A stretch of DNA of 64,000 nt from Azolla caroliniana. Its lineage: Eukaryota; Polypodiophyta. The notes beneath the pieces were generated by a model. The model was given only the letters and a program-made list of their open reading frames with translations. It searched no databases and had not been told where the DNA came from. Where the stretch lies: contig JBHGNT010000003.1 in assembly GCA_043228905.1 (NCBI GenBank), positions 22,940,001 through 23,004,000 on the forward strand, read 5' to 3'. Numbering within the stretch: position 1 is the stretch's first letter; every line of letters begins with the position of its first letter. Shown piece after piece: positions 44,101 to 51,050 of the stretch. The translations under genes and the position numbers were made by a program.

Positions 44101-44369
44101 GCCGAAATCAGGTTCAATCGAACCTCCGGAACGTGTCGGACATCCTTCAGCAGCATTTTACATCCGGTCGGGGTTGTCAACCACACGTCTCCTATGCCGG
44201 CAATCCGGCACGTACCTTCATTTCCCATCCGAACACAGCCATGTTCACCGGCTGTGTAGGATGAGAAGTATCTTCTCTCCGGGGTCAGGTGGAACGATGC
44301 TCCGGAATCAACCACCCAGGTCGTCTCATCGCCGGCAATGTTTAGTTCACCTTCTTCGGTGATGAGCAT
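41193..44369 (-). CDS. Copia-C Pol: protease, integrase, RT, RNase H
   Basis: This 1058-residue open frame continues the gag frame interrupted by the chromovirus. Numbering is from its first Met. Protease DSGAS is at 21-25. GAG-pre-integrase has H149, H154, C179 and C182. The integrase D-D-35-E is D210, D272 (ADNGGEY) and E307. The integrase C-terminal region runs to about 430. An acidic Glu/Asp linker spans about 440-510. RT begins near 550 with the active site YVDD at 734-737. RNase H carries DSDMSADADTSRSTSGY and STTEAEY (about 925-975). The frame ends RIGLERHPMPK at the polypurine tract. No stop or frameshift is present, so it looks functional apart from its split 5' end. Confidence 0.95.
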   Translation of the reverse strand: MLITEEGELNIAGDETTWVVDSGASFHLTPERRYFSSYTAGEHGCVRMGNEGTCRIAGIGDVWLTTPTGCKMLLKDVRHVPEVRLNLISAGRLDDEGYTGSIRNGVMNFSKGSLIVARARKDNTLYLMNARLCPEELNVAADTAGELWHKRLCHMSEKGMKRLAKDNLIPVKHVHLEKCTDCLAGKQNRTSFHSRPPTRRSVPLELVHTDVCQVETKSHGGAQYFVTFIDDHSRKLWTAPMKTKDQVLCVFKELHARVERESGKKLKAIRADNGGEYRGQFVEYCRSKGIRLEFTVPKTPELNGLAERMNRTIMERVRSMLAHAKLPKGFWAEAMSTATYVINRSPSVPLDGDTPQKVWTGKEVSYRHLKVFGCLAYVHVAKDQRGKLDPKTRPCIFLGYGNDEFGYRVWDPVDKKIFRSRDIVFMEDKTLADWESEKKMKSSKSTGEDQLYEEQSRPARDRLALDDPAEDGEETEPAEEDENDTGTGPDPEMDSDEEESEEPVTEAPERRYPLRERRAPRRFPEPEHVLLTDEGEPESFEEAKLDTHSRRWLSAMQEEMDSLHENHTYELVELPKGKRALRNKWVFKLKPGDAGNPPRYKARIVVKGFQQKKGVDFDEIFAPVVKMTSIRTVLSIAASMDLEVEQMDVKTAFLHGDLEEEIYMQQPEGFEKKGKEHLVCRLKKSLYGLKQAPRQWYRKFDSFMTDEGYHKTQSDHCVFVKKFEGGDSLILLLYVDDMLIVGRDQAKIRMLKKALHRTFSMKDLGPARQILGMHIIRNRKKKQLWLSQEKYVTKVLHRFNMSEARPVGSTLPANCKLSSKQSPKTKAEKEDMMKVPYASAVGSLMYAMVCTRPDIGYAVGVVSRYMSNPGKEHWNAVKWILRYLKGTSNMCLRFGSGKPELDGFTDSDMSADADTSRSTSGYVMTYAGGAVSWQSRLQKTVALSTTEAEYMAAVEAGKEIIWMKDFIRELGIRQEECRLYCDSQSAIHLAKNAAYHSRTKHIQRRYHWIRERIEDKEFMLTKIHTDENGSDMLTKVLTPDKLEACRKRIGLERHPMPK

Positions 44370-44748
44370 GATTTCTTCCTCACTTGCCGCGAGTGCCGTC
44401 GTTCCTTTCCGGTCCTGCCCTCGCCGATCCGGACAACTCCGGTCCGTGGCTCCCCGGTATGCACCGTGTCAGGAATCAGTAGTAAGACGGAGACGGAATT
44501 AGTACTAAACGAAGGATTAGTACTACAGAGAAGGGATTAGTACTAAACGAAGGATTAGTACTATGAGGGGTGTAGAACTTCTTGAGAGAGAAGGAAGAAG
44601 TGAGCGAGACAGAGAGACAGAGAGAGAGAGAAATATATGTATTACGTGAAGAGAATGTACAACTGTGGCTAGAAGGCTTAAGACTGGCGTTGAACCAATT
44701 TGGTTCAACATAACGCCTAGTGCCCTCTTTTATAGTATTTCTAAGAGT

Positions 44749-44788
44749 AATCCTGAAGCTTCTAGAATGTTCCAGAGAAATCTGGAAT
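44749..44788 (-). promoter_or_regulatory. Heat-shock-element array in chromovirus LTR
   Basis: Eight 5-bp units in perfect phase read (centres, plus strand) ATC, GAA, TTC, GAA, TTC, GAG, ATC, GAA. Four consecutive units (44754-44773) are perfect alternating nGAAn/nTTCn, and three of the others differ by one base. This is the binding pattern of trimeric heat-shock factors. It lies 15-55 bp upstream of the TATA box in the sense of the element. The 5' LTR, which would drive transcription, has the same array at 50052-50091. ONSEN (ATCOPIA78) in Arabidopsis is a known heat-activated element with such LTR sites. Confidence 0.8.
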
Positions 44789-44847
44789 ATACATCAATTT
44801 CTAAAATAAAACATAAATGAAAATAATATCCTACAACTTATAATGTA

Positions 44848-44900
44848 TAGTCTAATGGTAAGACCTCGACCCATGTAGCATAAGGTCATGGGTTCGAGTC
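44848..44900 (+). promoter_or_regulatory. tRNA-like A-box/B-box pair in chromovirus LTR
   Basis: TAGTCTAATGG (44848-44858) fits an A-box and GGTTCGAGTC (44891-44900) a B-box, 43 bases apart. They lie on the strand opposite to the element's transcript and just inside its U3 edge. The 5' LTR has the same boxes at 50151-50203. No full cloverleaf with a matched acceptor stem is visible. Confidence 0.6.
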
Positions 44901-44922
44901 TTGCCATGACACTATCCCCCCC

Positions 44923-47900
44923 TTAAAAACGACGAGTGTCACGAGTCGTTTTGGATTGAGGACCCGGTTTGTGTGGATATCGACGATGGAAGTCTTCGAG
45001 AAGAGCACGAGCATTGGTCACATTCTCGATCGGCTCCCAAGTACGCTCGCTGGGACTATATCCTAGCCAATCGACTAGATAGTAGAGCTTGTTGCGAGTA
45101 ATCTTGGAATCAAGGATGGCGGCAACCTCGTACTCAGGTCCATCTTCAAGCTCGATCGGGGGTGGAGGTGGTGGAATACGGCCTGGAATGGTGCTTTCGC
45201 GATAGGGTTCGAGGAGAGAACTATGGAACACCGGATGAATCCGAAGGTGCGGAGGGAGTTCGAGCCGAAAAGCAACATCATTAATCTTCCCGATAATACG
45301 GAAAGGACCTAACCGCCGATAGTCCAACTTCTCACATGGGCGAGTAGTCTTGACGTGTCGTCGAAGCAGCCATACCCGATCGCCAATGTCAAAACTGGAT
45401 GGAAGTCGATGACGATCCGCATAAACCTTGTGTGCTTGTTGAGCTTGCTGGAGCTGAGTAGATAGATCCGCTTGTATCTTGTGTAATCGCTCCAAACGAT
45501 CCTCTGCGCAAGGATTCGTGGGCAATTCTGGGGTTTCAACTACACACCATCGGGGATGACAACCTGTGTAAGCATAAAATGGGGTAACCTTTGTTGAGGA
45601 GTGGACGGAGTTGTTATATGCAAACTCGGCGAAATGGAGAATATCTGCCCAATCATCTTGATGGTAACTTAGAAAACACCGAAGATACTGCTCCAACGTT
45701 TGATTTGTTCGTTCTGCCTGGCCGTCTGTTTGCGGGTGGTAGCCGGAGGAAAGGTTACAAGTCACTTGAAGCATTTTAAAGAAGTGCTTCCAAAACTTCG
45801 AAACGAATTGGGGTCCACGATCGCTGATGATGCTATCAGGGAGGCCGTGATGCCGACATACTTCGCGCATAACAATCTCGGCGGTTCCTTCACTGGATAT
45901 TTCTTTAGTACATGGTAGGAAATGAGCCATCTTCGTATAGCGATCTACGACTGTTAAGATCGCATCGAATCCCTTAGACATCGGGAGGTCCGTGATGAAA
46001 TCTAGAGCAATGGATTGCCACGGCTTACTCGGAATTGGTAATGGTTCTAACAAACCATATGGATGATGCCTTGGCATTTTTGCCCTGCAACATGTATCAC
46101 AAGTCCGAACAAAATCTTCGACAAATTGTCGCATGTGGGGCCACCAGAATGAGCGTTGTACTAAATCTAATGTTTTAGTACTACCAAAATGCCCAGCAGT
46201 ATATGTATCATGACAGCTTTGGACTACTTGAAGGCGACCAGTACCATTAGGAACATACAAGAGTGTCTTAAAAAATAGTAATCCATCATGGTATTGGAAT
46301 TGCCGATAATCCGTACCTGGTTGTTGCGATTCCGAACAAGATGCTTGAGAGGGATCGATTTGTTTTAGAATGGCTTGGGCGAATGCATCCGTCTTCAAGT
46401 CCTCCCGTATGGTATCGATAACGCGAGAATCCATGGGCATGTCGAAGATCTGTGCTGCTTGTAGTCGTGCCGGTCCCAAGATGACTTGCTTTTGGTTATC
46501 GAAGGCTGGCTCGCCGGGACGCGGTGCTAGATATGAACGTCGTGATAATGCATCCGCCTTCCCTTGGTGCTTCCCCGGTCGATAAGTAATTTTGAAGTCG
46601 AAACGTGTGAGGAAGTGGGCCCACCGGGCTTGACGTCGATTCAGCACACGAGCATCCTGAAAGTAGGCAAGGTTCTTGTGGTCACTGAATACAGTGACTG
46701 GGTGAGGGGATCCCTCTAGGAAATGCCTCCATTGCATAAATGAATCCACTATTGCCAAGAGTTCCTTATCATGTATCTCGTAGTTGATTTCGGCGGCGTC
46801 AAACTTTCGTGAATGAAAAGCCACAGGATGTAGCTTCTCGTCATTACCATGTTGTGACAGAATGCTCCCCAATGCGAAATCCGATGCGTCAGCTTCGATA
46901 ATGAATGGTTTTTCTGGATCGACATGACCCAGAATTGGAGCTGATGTAAACGCCTTTTTCAGATTCTCGAAAGCCAAGTCTGTTTCTTCAGACCAAATGA
47001 ACGCTTGCCCCTTTCTGGTAAGCTGTGTGAGAGGCAGAACGATCCTTGAGTAATCTTGGATGAACTTCCGGTAAAAATTGGCAAAGCCTAGAAAACACTG
47101 CACATCCCGCACCGAACGCGGAGTCTGCCAATCCACCACCGTTTTGACTTTAGCTGGGTCCATGGAGATGCCTTCTGAGGAGATGACATAGCCGAGAAAT
47201 TCCACCTGGTTGCACCCGAAACTACATTTTTCTAGTTTTGCATACAGATCATGTTCTCGAAGTCGTTTTAGTACTGATAGTACATGAGAATCATGCTCTT
47301 CCTGGGTCTTCGAATAAACCAATAGATCATCCAAGTAGATGATCAAAAAATTATCCAACAGGTCTCGGAATATATCGTTTGCCATGTGCTGGAAGACTGC
47401 CGGCGCATTAGTGAGACCGAACGGCATGACTGTATACTCGAAGTGCCCGTATCTAGTACGAAACGCCGTCTTCCATTCGTCTCCTGGTCGAATTCGTACG
47501 AGGTTATATGCTCCTCGTAAGTCGATCTTCGTGAAGAACCTGGCACCATTGATCCGTTCTAAAAGACTTGAGATAAGGGGCAGTGCATACCTATTCCTGA
47601 TGGTGACTTTATTTAAGCCACGATAGTCGACAACAAGGCGAAGAGATCCGTCCTTCTTCTTGACGAAGAAAATAGGTGCGCCTGCGGGAGATTTTGAATG
47701 CCGAATGAAACCATTAGCCAAATTCTCCTCTATGTAGGCTCGAAGGACTTCTAGCTCCGTAGGTGACAAATTGTAGATTGGCCCCCATGGCGGCTCCTTT
47801 CCTGGTTGTAGATCGATGGGGCAATCGTACGGTCGATGATGAGGAAGTGTGTTGGCTTGTATTTTATCGAACACATCAGCATACTGACGATACTTCTCGG

Positions 47901-48501
47901 GAAGTTGAACGATGGACTCCTCTTTGGTGGTGCTGGAGGGTTGTACTGATATTGCGAAGAGAAACATGTCCTCCTTGTGCCCTTCCTCACGCAACTGATG
48001 TAGTGAAATGGTTGCAATCTTCTGGGTAGATCCTTGGGTTTGTCGAAACTGAATTTTCCTTGTCCTCCAATCTATGTCTGGGTTATGTAACTCAAACCAT
48101 GGTAATCCTAAAACTATGGGATGTTCTGGAATACTAATTATATTAAATGATATTACACATGCTAGATTATCTAGGACAACATTAACGGGCTCTGATTCTT
48201 CTATGATATTTCCGGAAGCAATGGGACGACCATCAATGACTACTACGGAGGCTGGACACGAGAGTTTTCTAAGAGATATCTGATGAGCTTGGGCAAAATT
48301 CTTATCCATAAAGCAAGAGTTTGCTCCGGAATCTAGGAGTGCTAAGACATGTACTGGAGGGGTACTTTTAGTACTAACGGCTACTTGGGCTACGAACACA
48401 TTGCTAACTTGCTTAGAGGAAATGGAACCACTAGTGGGCTGCACAGATCTAGGGCTGTCCAACCAAACGGCTCCTATTTTGGCTGGACTTAGTCGTTTAA
48501 C
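44923..48501 (-). CDS. Chromovirus Pol: protease, RT, RNase H, integrase, chromodomain
   Basis: Pol lies in the -1 frame relative to gag and is open through the gag stop, with no ATG near its start, so entry by frameshifting at 48495-48501 is likely. Numbering is from the TTG at 48462. Protease LLDSGAN is at 42-48. RT has D314 (TKIDLRGAY) and YLDD at 376-379. RNase H has EADASDFALG near 535 and DKELLAI. The integrase zinc region HX..HX..CDTC is followed by DFITDLP, SDRGPQF and the glutamate in GQAERTNQ. The C-terminal chromodomain (about 1105-1165) has YLVDWLGYSPSERTWEP. Chromodomains bind histone marks and steer insertion. There are no stops. Confidence 0.96.
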   Translation of the reverse strand, partial: VKRLSPAKIGAVWLDSPRSVQPTSGSISSKQVSNVFVAQVAVSTKSTPPVHVLALLDSGANSCFMDKNFAQAHQISLRKLSCPASVVVIDGRPIASGNIIEESEPVNVVLDNLACVISFNIISIPEHPIVLGLPWFELHNPDIDWRTRKIQFRQTQGSTQKIATISLHQLREEGHKEDMFLFAISVQPSSTTKEESIVQLPEKYRQYADVFDKIQANTLPHHRPYDCPIDLQPGKEPPWGPIYNLSPTELEVLRAYIEENLANGFIRHSKSPAGAPIFFVKKKDGSLRLVVDYRGLNKVTIRNRYALPLISSLLERINGARFFTKIDLRGAYNLVRIRPGDEWKTAFRTRYGHFEYTVMPFGLTNAPAVFQHMANDIFRDLLDNFLIIYLDDLLVYSKTQEEHDSHVLSVLKRLREHDLYAKLEKCSFGCNQVEFLGYVISSEGISMDPAKVKTVVDWQTPRSVRDVQCFLGFANFYRKFIQDYSRIVLPLTQLTRKGQAFIWSEETDLAFENLKKAFTSAPILGHVDPEKPFIIEADASDFALGSILSQHGNDEKLHPVAFHSRKFDAAEINYEIHDKELLAIVDSFMQWRHFLEGSPHPVTVFSDHKNLAYFQDARVLNRRQARWAHFLTRFDFKITYRPGKHQGKADALSRRSYLAPRPGEPAFDNQKQVILGPARLQAAQIFDMPMDSRVIDTIREDLKTDAFAQAILKQIDPSQASCSESQQPGTDYRQFQYHDGLLFFKTLLYVPNGTGRLQVVQSCHDTYTAGHFGSTKTLDLVQRSFWWPHMRQFVEDFVRTCDTCCRAKMPRHHPYGLLEPLPIPSKPWQSIALDFITDLPMSKGFDAILTVVDRYTKMAHFLPCTKEISSEGTAEIVMREVCRHHGLPDSIISDRGPQFVSKFWKHFFKMLQVTCNLSSGYHPQTDGQAERTNQTLEQYLRCFLSYHQDDWADILHFAEFAYNNSVHSSTKVTPFYAYTGCHPRWCVVETPELPTNPCAEDRLERLHKIQADLSTQLQQAQQAHKVYADRHRLPSSFDIGDRVWLLRRHVKTTRPCEKLDYRRLGPFRIIGKINDVAFRLELPPHLRIHPVFHSSLLEPYRESTIPGRIPPPPPPIELEDGPEYEVAAILDSKITRNKLYYLVDWLGYSPSERTWEPIENVTNARALLEDFHRRYPHKPGPQSKTTRDTRRF
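48450..48501 (-). promoter_or_regulatory. Candidate -1 ribosomal frameshift signal
   Basis: In sense the gag frame reads G TTA AAC GAC TAA. GTTAAAC (48501-48495) is a known functional type of slippery heptamer (arterivirus GUUAAAC). After a 6-base spacer, GTCCAGCC (48488-48481) pairs with GGTTGGAC (48464-48457) in an 8-bp stem with one G-U. TAGG in the loop (48476-48473) could pair with CCTA (48453-48450) to make a pseudoknot. The shift leads exactly into the open pol frame (GTT AAA CGA). Confidence 0.7.
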
Positions 48502-49688
48502 TCTTCTTCTAACTGACTAAGGACATCAAATTTGTTTGCTAGGTTCGGACTGTAAGTACTATTAGGACTATCATGCACACCTAGGGAAATAGACTCGGTT
48601 TTAGTACTGTTAAAACTATCATGCGTAGCTAAGGCAATAGACTCAGGTTTAGTACTATTAGTACTAGCAGTAATTTGGTTTACCTGCCTTTTTGGCCTAT
48701 GGGGACAATTTATTGCAATGTGTCCTGGTCCACCGCAGTAAAGACATAGTCGATTTGTACGACGTCGCTGCTTTTCCTCTTCGGATAATGGCCCTCGACG
48801 ACGTGTTGTGTCAATCTCCATCGGAGTCGGAGTATTCGCTGGAGGTGCAAGGTATGACTCCCTCGGAAAAGGTCTTGATGTCACTGAGGCGTAGGTGGGC
48901 TCCGATCTTGCCCTCGGCATCTGTAGTTGTCGTTCCGAACGACGCTCAAATAGACGGTTGTCGCATCTTACCGCGCGACTAATTGCTTCTGTTAAGGACT
49001 TCGGCTCTTCGGGGAAGGTCAAGAGTAAATCCTTGACATCGTTGCGTAAACCGTAACGGAATTGCTCCATTAACGCTTGATCATCCCAAGGAATATCGGC
49101 GGCGAGTAGGCGAAAATCTGCAGCGTATGCGGAGGCTGGACGATCACCTTGACGTAATCGCCGAATTTTGTTGATTGCGGTTCTGATGCTGTCAGTATCT
49201 CCGAAACATGCTTTAAACTCACCGATAAATTCTTCAAAATTATTGAGCAACGGGGATTCCTTTTCTAATAGGGGAGCGAACCACGCCAACGCTGAGCCAC
49301 TTAATAAAGTTCCTACTAAACCCACTCGTGATGCATCGGTGGGATATCGACAAGGATGCATTTGAATAACTAGTCGTACCTGATTAAGGAACCCTCTAAA
49401 CTGCGATCGCGTTCCATCAAACTTCGTGGGAAGGCCAATCTTGGGTTCTTTATGAGTTCCTTGTGTTGCGGGCCCGTGTTGTTGCATCGCCACGATGGTT
49501 GCTTCGAGTTGTTGTACGCGTAACGCAAGTTCCCCATGCTGTTGCTGCGTTTGCTGTTTTTCTAAGGAGATTTGTTGAAGATCCCCCAGCAACCGTTGGT
49601 TTTCTTGTTCCAAAGCATGAAATTTCTCCTTCAAACATTGAAACTCCGAAAAAACGGATTGATATTCTTCAGCGCTAACAGTGGCCAT
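48489..49688 (-). CDS. Chromovirus Gag
   Basis: This 399-residue frame starts at the ATG at 49688, 81 bases after the LTR. The N-terminus (about 15-70) is a Gln/Glu/Leu-rich coiled coil (FHALEQENQRLLGDLQQISL). The capsid domain follows (IGLPTKFDGTRSQFRGFLNQ, SALAWFAPLLEKESPLL, FGDTDSIRTAINKIRRLRQG, MEQFRYGLRNDVKDLLLTFP), then a basic stretch and a CCHC knuckle CLYCGGPGHIAINC at about 315-328. The tail has a ~19-residue tandem repeat (NSTKPESIALATHDSF / NSTKTESISLGVHDSP). It ends LEEELND just after a slippery heptamer. The frame is intact. Confidence 0.95.
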   Translation of the reverse strand: MATVSAEEYQSVFSEFQCLKEKFHALEQENQRLLGDLQQISLEKQQTQQQHGELALRVQQLEATIVAMQQHGPATQGTHKEPKIGLPTKFDGTRSQFRGFLNQVRLVIQMHPCRYPTDASRVGLVGTLLSGSALAWFAPLLEKESPLLNNFEEFIGEFKACFGDTDSIRTAINKIRRLRQGDRPASAYAADFRLLAADIPWDDQALMEQFRYGLRNDVKDLLLTFPEEPKSLTEAISRAVRCDNRLFERRSERQLQMPRARSEPTYASVTSRPFPRESYLAPPANTPTPMEIDTTRRRGPLSEEEKQRRRTNRLCLYCGGPGHIAINCPHRPKRQVNQITASTNSTKPESIALATHDSFNSTKTESISLGVHDSPNSTYSPNLANKFDVLSQLEEELND

Positions 49689-49755
49689 GGGATGAAAGAG
49701 AAGAGGAATTAAGAGACTAGTAGGAAAGGGGAGAGATAAGAGGGAGAGGAAGGAA

Positions 49756-49769
49756 AAATTGGTTCAAAC
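49756..49769 (-). other. Candidate self-priming site replacing the tRNA primer site
   Basis: Immediately after the 5' LTR the sense strand reads GTTTGAACCAATTT. No TGG-starting tRNA-complementary sequence is present in the first 30 bases, unlike all copia elements in the window. Bases 3-14 pair perfectly with AAATTGGTTCAA near the predicted 5' end of the transcript. In Tf1 of fission yeast the first 11 bases of the mRNA fold back on the primer site, are cleaved and prime reverse transcription. The layout here fits that scheme. Confidence 0.55.
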
Positions 49770-50214
49770 TGTCAGGAATCAGTAGTAAGACGGAGACGGA
49801 ATTAGTACTAAACGAAGGATTAGTACTACAGAGAAGGGATTAGTACTAAACGAAGGATTAGTACTATGAGGGGTGTAGAACTTCTTGAGAGAGAAGGAAG
49901 AAGTGAGCGAGACAGAGAGACAGAGAGAGAGAGAAATATATGTATTACGTGAAGAGAATGTACAACTGTGGCTAGAAGGCTTAAGACTGGCGTTGAACCA
50001 ATTTGGTTCAACATAACGCCTAGTGCCCTCTTTTATAGTATTTCTAAGAGTAATCCTGAAGCTTCTAGAATGTTCCAGAGAAATCTGGAATATACATCAA
50101 TTTCTAAAATAAAACATAAATGAAAATAATATCCTACAACTTATAATGTATAGTCTAATGGTAAGACCTCGACCCATGTAGCATAAGGTCATGGGTTCGA
50201 GTCTTGCCATGACA
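49770..50214 (-). repeat. Chromovirus 5' LTR
   Basis: It is a 445-bp copy of the 3' LTR, with corresponding motifs at +5303: TATA 50030-50037, heat-shock array 50052-50091, tRNA-like boxes 50151-50203. It abuts the target site CACCG at 50215. Confidence 0.95.
49993..50037 (-). promoter_or_regulatory. Chromovirus core promoter: TATA box and self-complementary start region
   Basis: TATAAAAG (complement of 50030-50037) should place the RNA start about 30 bases downstream, near 50005. There the sense RNA reads AAATTGGTTCAA (50004 down to 49993), the right arm of a 21-bp palindrome (49992-50012). That 12-mer is the exact complement of TTGAACCAATTT in the leader just after the LTR. The start site is inferred, not seen. 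Confidence 0.65.
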
Positions 50215-51019
50215 CACCGTTTCTCTCCGGTGACTTCTTCGAATCGGTGTCGTCGGCTCCGTTGTCCTTTCGGTAATGCCGACAATTCTTCCGGAAGTGC
50301 CCCGGCTTCCCACAGTGGAAGTATGTGGGTCTTCCTCTTGACTGCGACCGGGTCCCCGACTTCTCCCGTCTTTGCGGACTCCGGTTCCATTGTCTTCCCC
50401 GTTCCGATTCGGTAAGCAGCGCCTTCGAGTCGGAGGCCGGTTCTTTATCTCTCCGACGCGCTTCTTCGTTCAAAATACTTGTCTTTACCGTTTGTAGAGA
50501 CAAGTTATCTTCGGTGCAGGAGGTGCTGAGAGTCACCACCAAGTTCTCCCAGCTCTCCGGCAATGTACACATCAGAATGATGGCTTGCATTGCATCCTCC
50601 AACGGGAACTTGATCGCCGCAAGCTGGTTCACGAATCCCATGAACGTGCTCACGTGTTCCACCATATTCTCGCCGTCCCGGTACTTGAGGTTCACTATCT
50701 TCCTCATCAGGGAGGTCCGGTTCAACGCATTCTTCCTCTCGTAGAGGCCCGACAGCTTCTTCCACATCTCATATGCGTTGGTGTCGTTCGCCACATGTTG
50801 TAGGACACTTACATCGACATATTGCCGGATCGTCGCTACGGCTTTCCGGTTTAGGAGCTTCCACTCCGACTCTATTACTCCCTTGGGTATCTCGGCATTG
50901 TCGATCGGTTCGTACAGGTCTCGGACGATGAGAAGGTCTTCCATCTTTATCTTCCAGTCGGCGTAGTTCTGTGAGTTCAACACCATCATGCCCGGAGGCC
51001 CACTACCGCCGCCTTCCAT
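50215..51019 (-). CDS. Copia-C Gag and start of polyprotein
   Basis: The ATG at 51019 follows the primer site by 16 bases. The capsid region has LNSQNYADWKIKMEDLL, TNAYEMWKKLSGLYERKN, NLKYRDGENMVEHVSTF and TLPESWENLVVTL, then LSLQTVKTSILNEEARRR. A basic stretch leads to a zinc knuckle that reads YFHCGKPGHFRKNC, so the first cysteine of CCHC is tyrosine (a single-base change could explain it). The frame then runs into the chromovirus LTR. Across the insertion the phase matches the pol frame ending at 41193. Gag forms the particle and the knuckle binds RNA. The missing Cys may weaken packaging. Confidence 0.9.
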
Positions 51020-51050
51020 TTTCTGTGTTAACCTCGCTCTGATACCACTT

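Larger units (their letters stand above)
44467..44911 (-). repeat. Chromovirus 3' LTR
   Basis: On the plus strand it runs TGTCAGGAATC...GCCATGACA. It holds four TTAGTACTA palindromic motifs (44499, 44517, 44537, 44555), a GA-rich tract (44598-44630), a 21-bp near-perfect palindrome (44689-44709), a TATA box TATAAAAG (complement of 44727-44734), a heat-shock array (44749-44788) and a tRNA-like box pair (44848-44900). Confidence 0.95.
44467..50214 (-). mobile_element. Ty3/gypsy chromovirus, apparently intact (TSD CACCG)
   Basis: Two 445-bp LTRs in which I see no difference bound 4.86 kb of internal DNA. The target-site duplication is CACCG (44462-44466, 50215-50219). Sense is minus: 5' LTR 49770-50214, an 81-base leader, gag, pol in the -1 frame with a C-terminal chromodomain, then a short C-poor tail and a G-rich tract TTTTTAAGGGGGGGATAG (44912-44929 on the complement) before the 3' LTR. 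It inserted into the gag-pol gene of Copia-C. Unusual points: no tRNA primer site, a frameshift-type gag/pol junction, heat-shock-type LTR motifs and a tRNA-like block at the U3 edge. Of the elements here it is the one most likely to be active. Confidence 0.96.
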
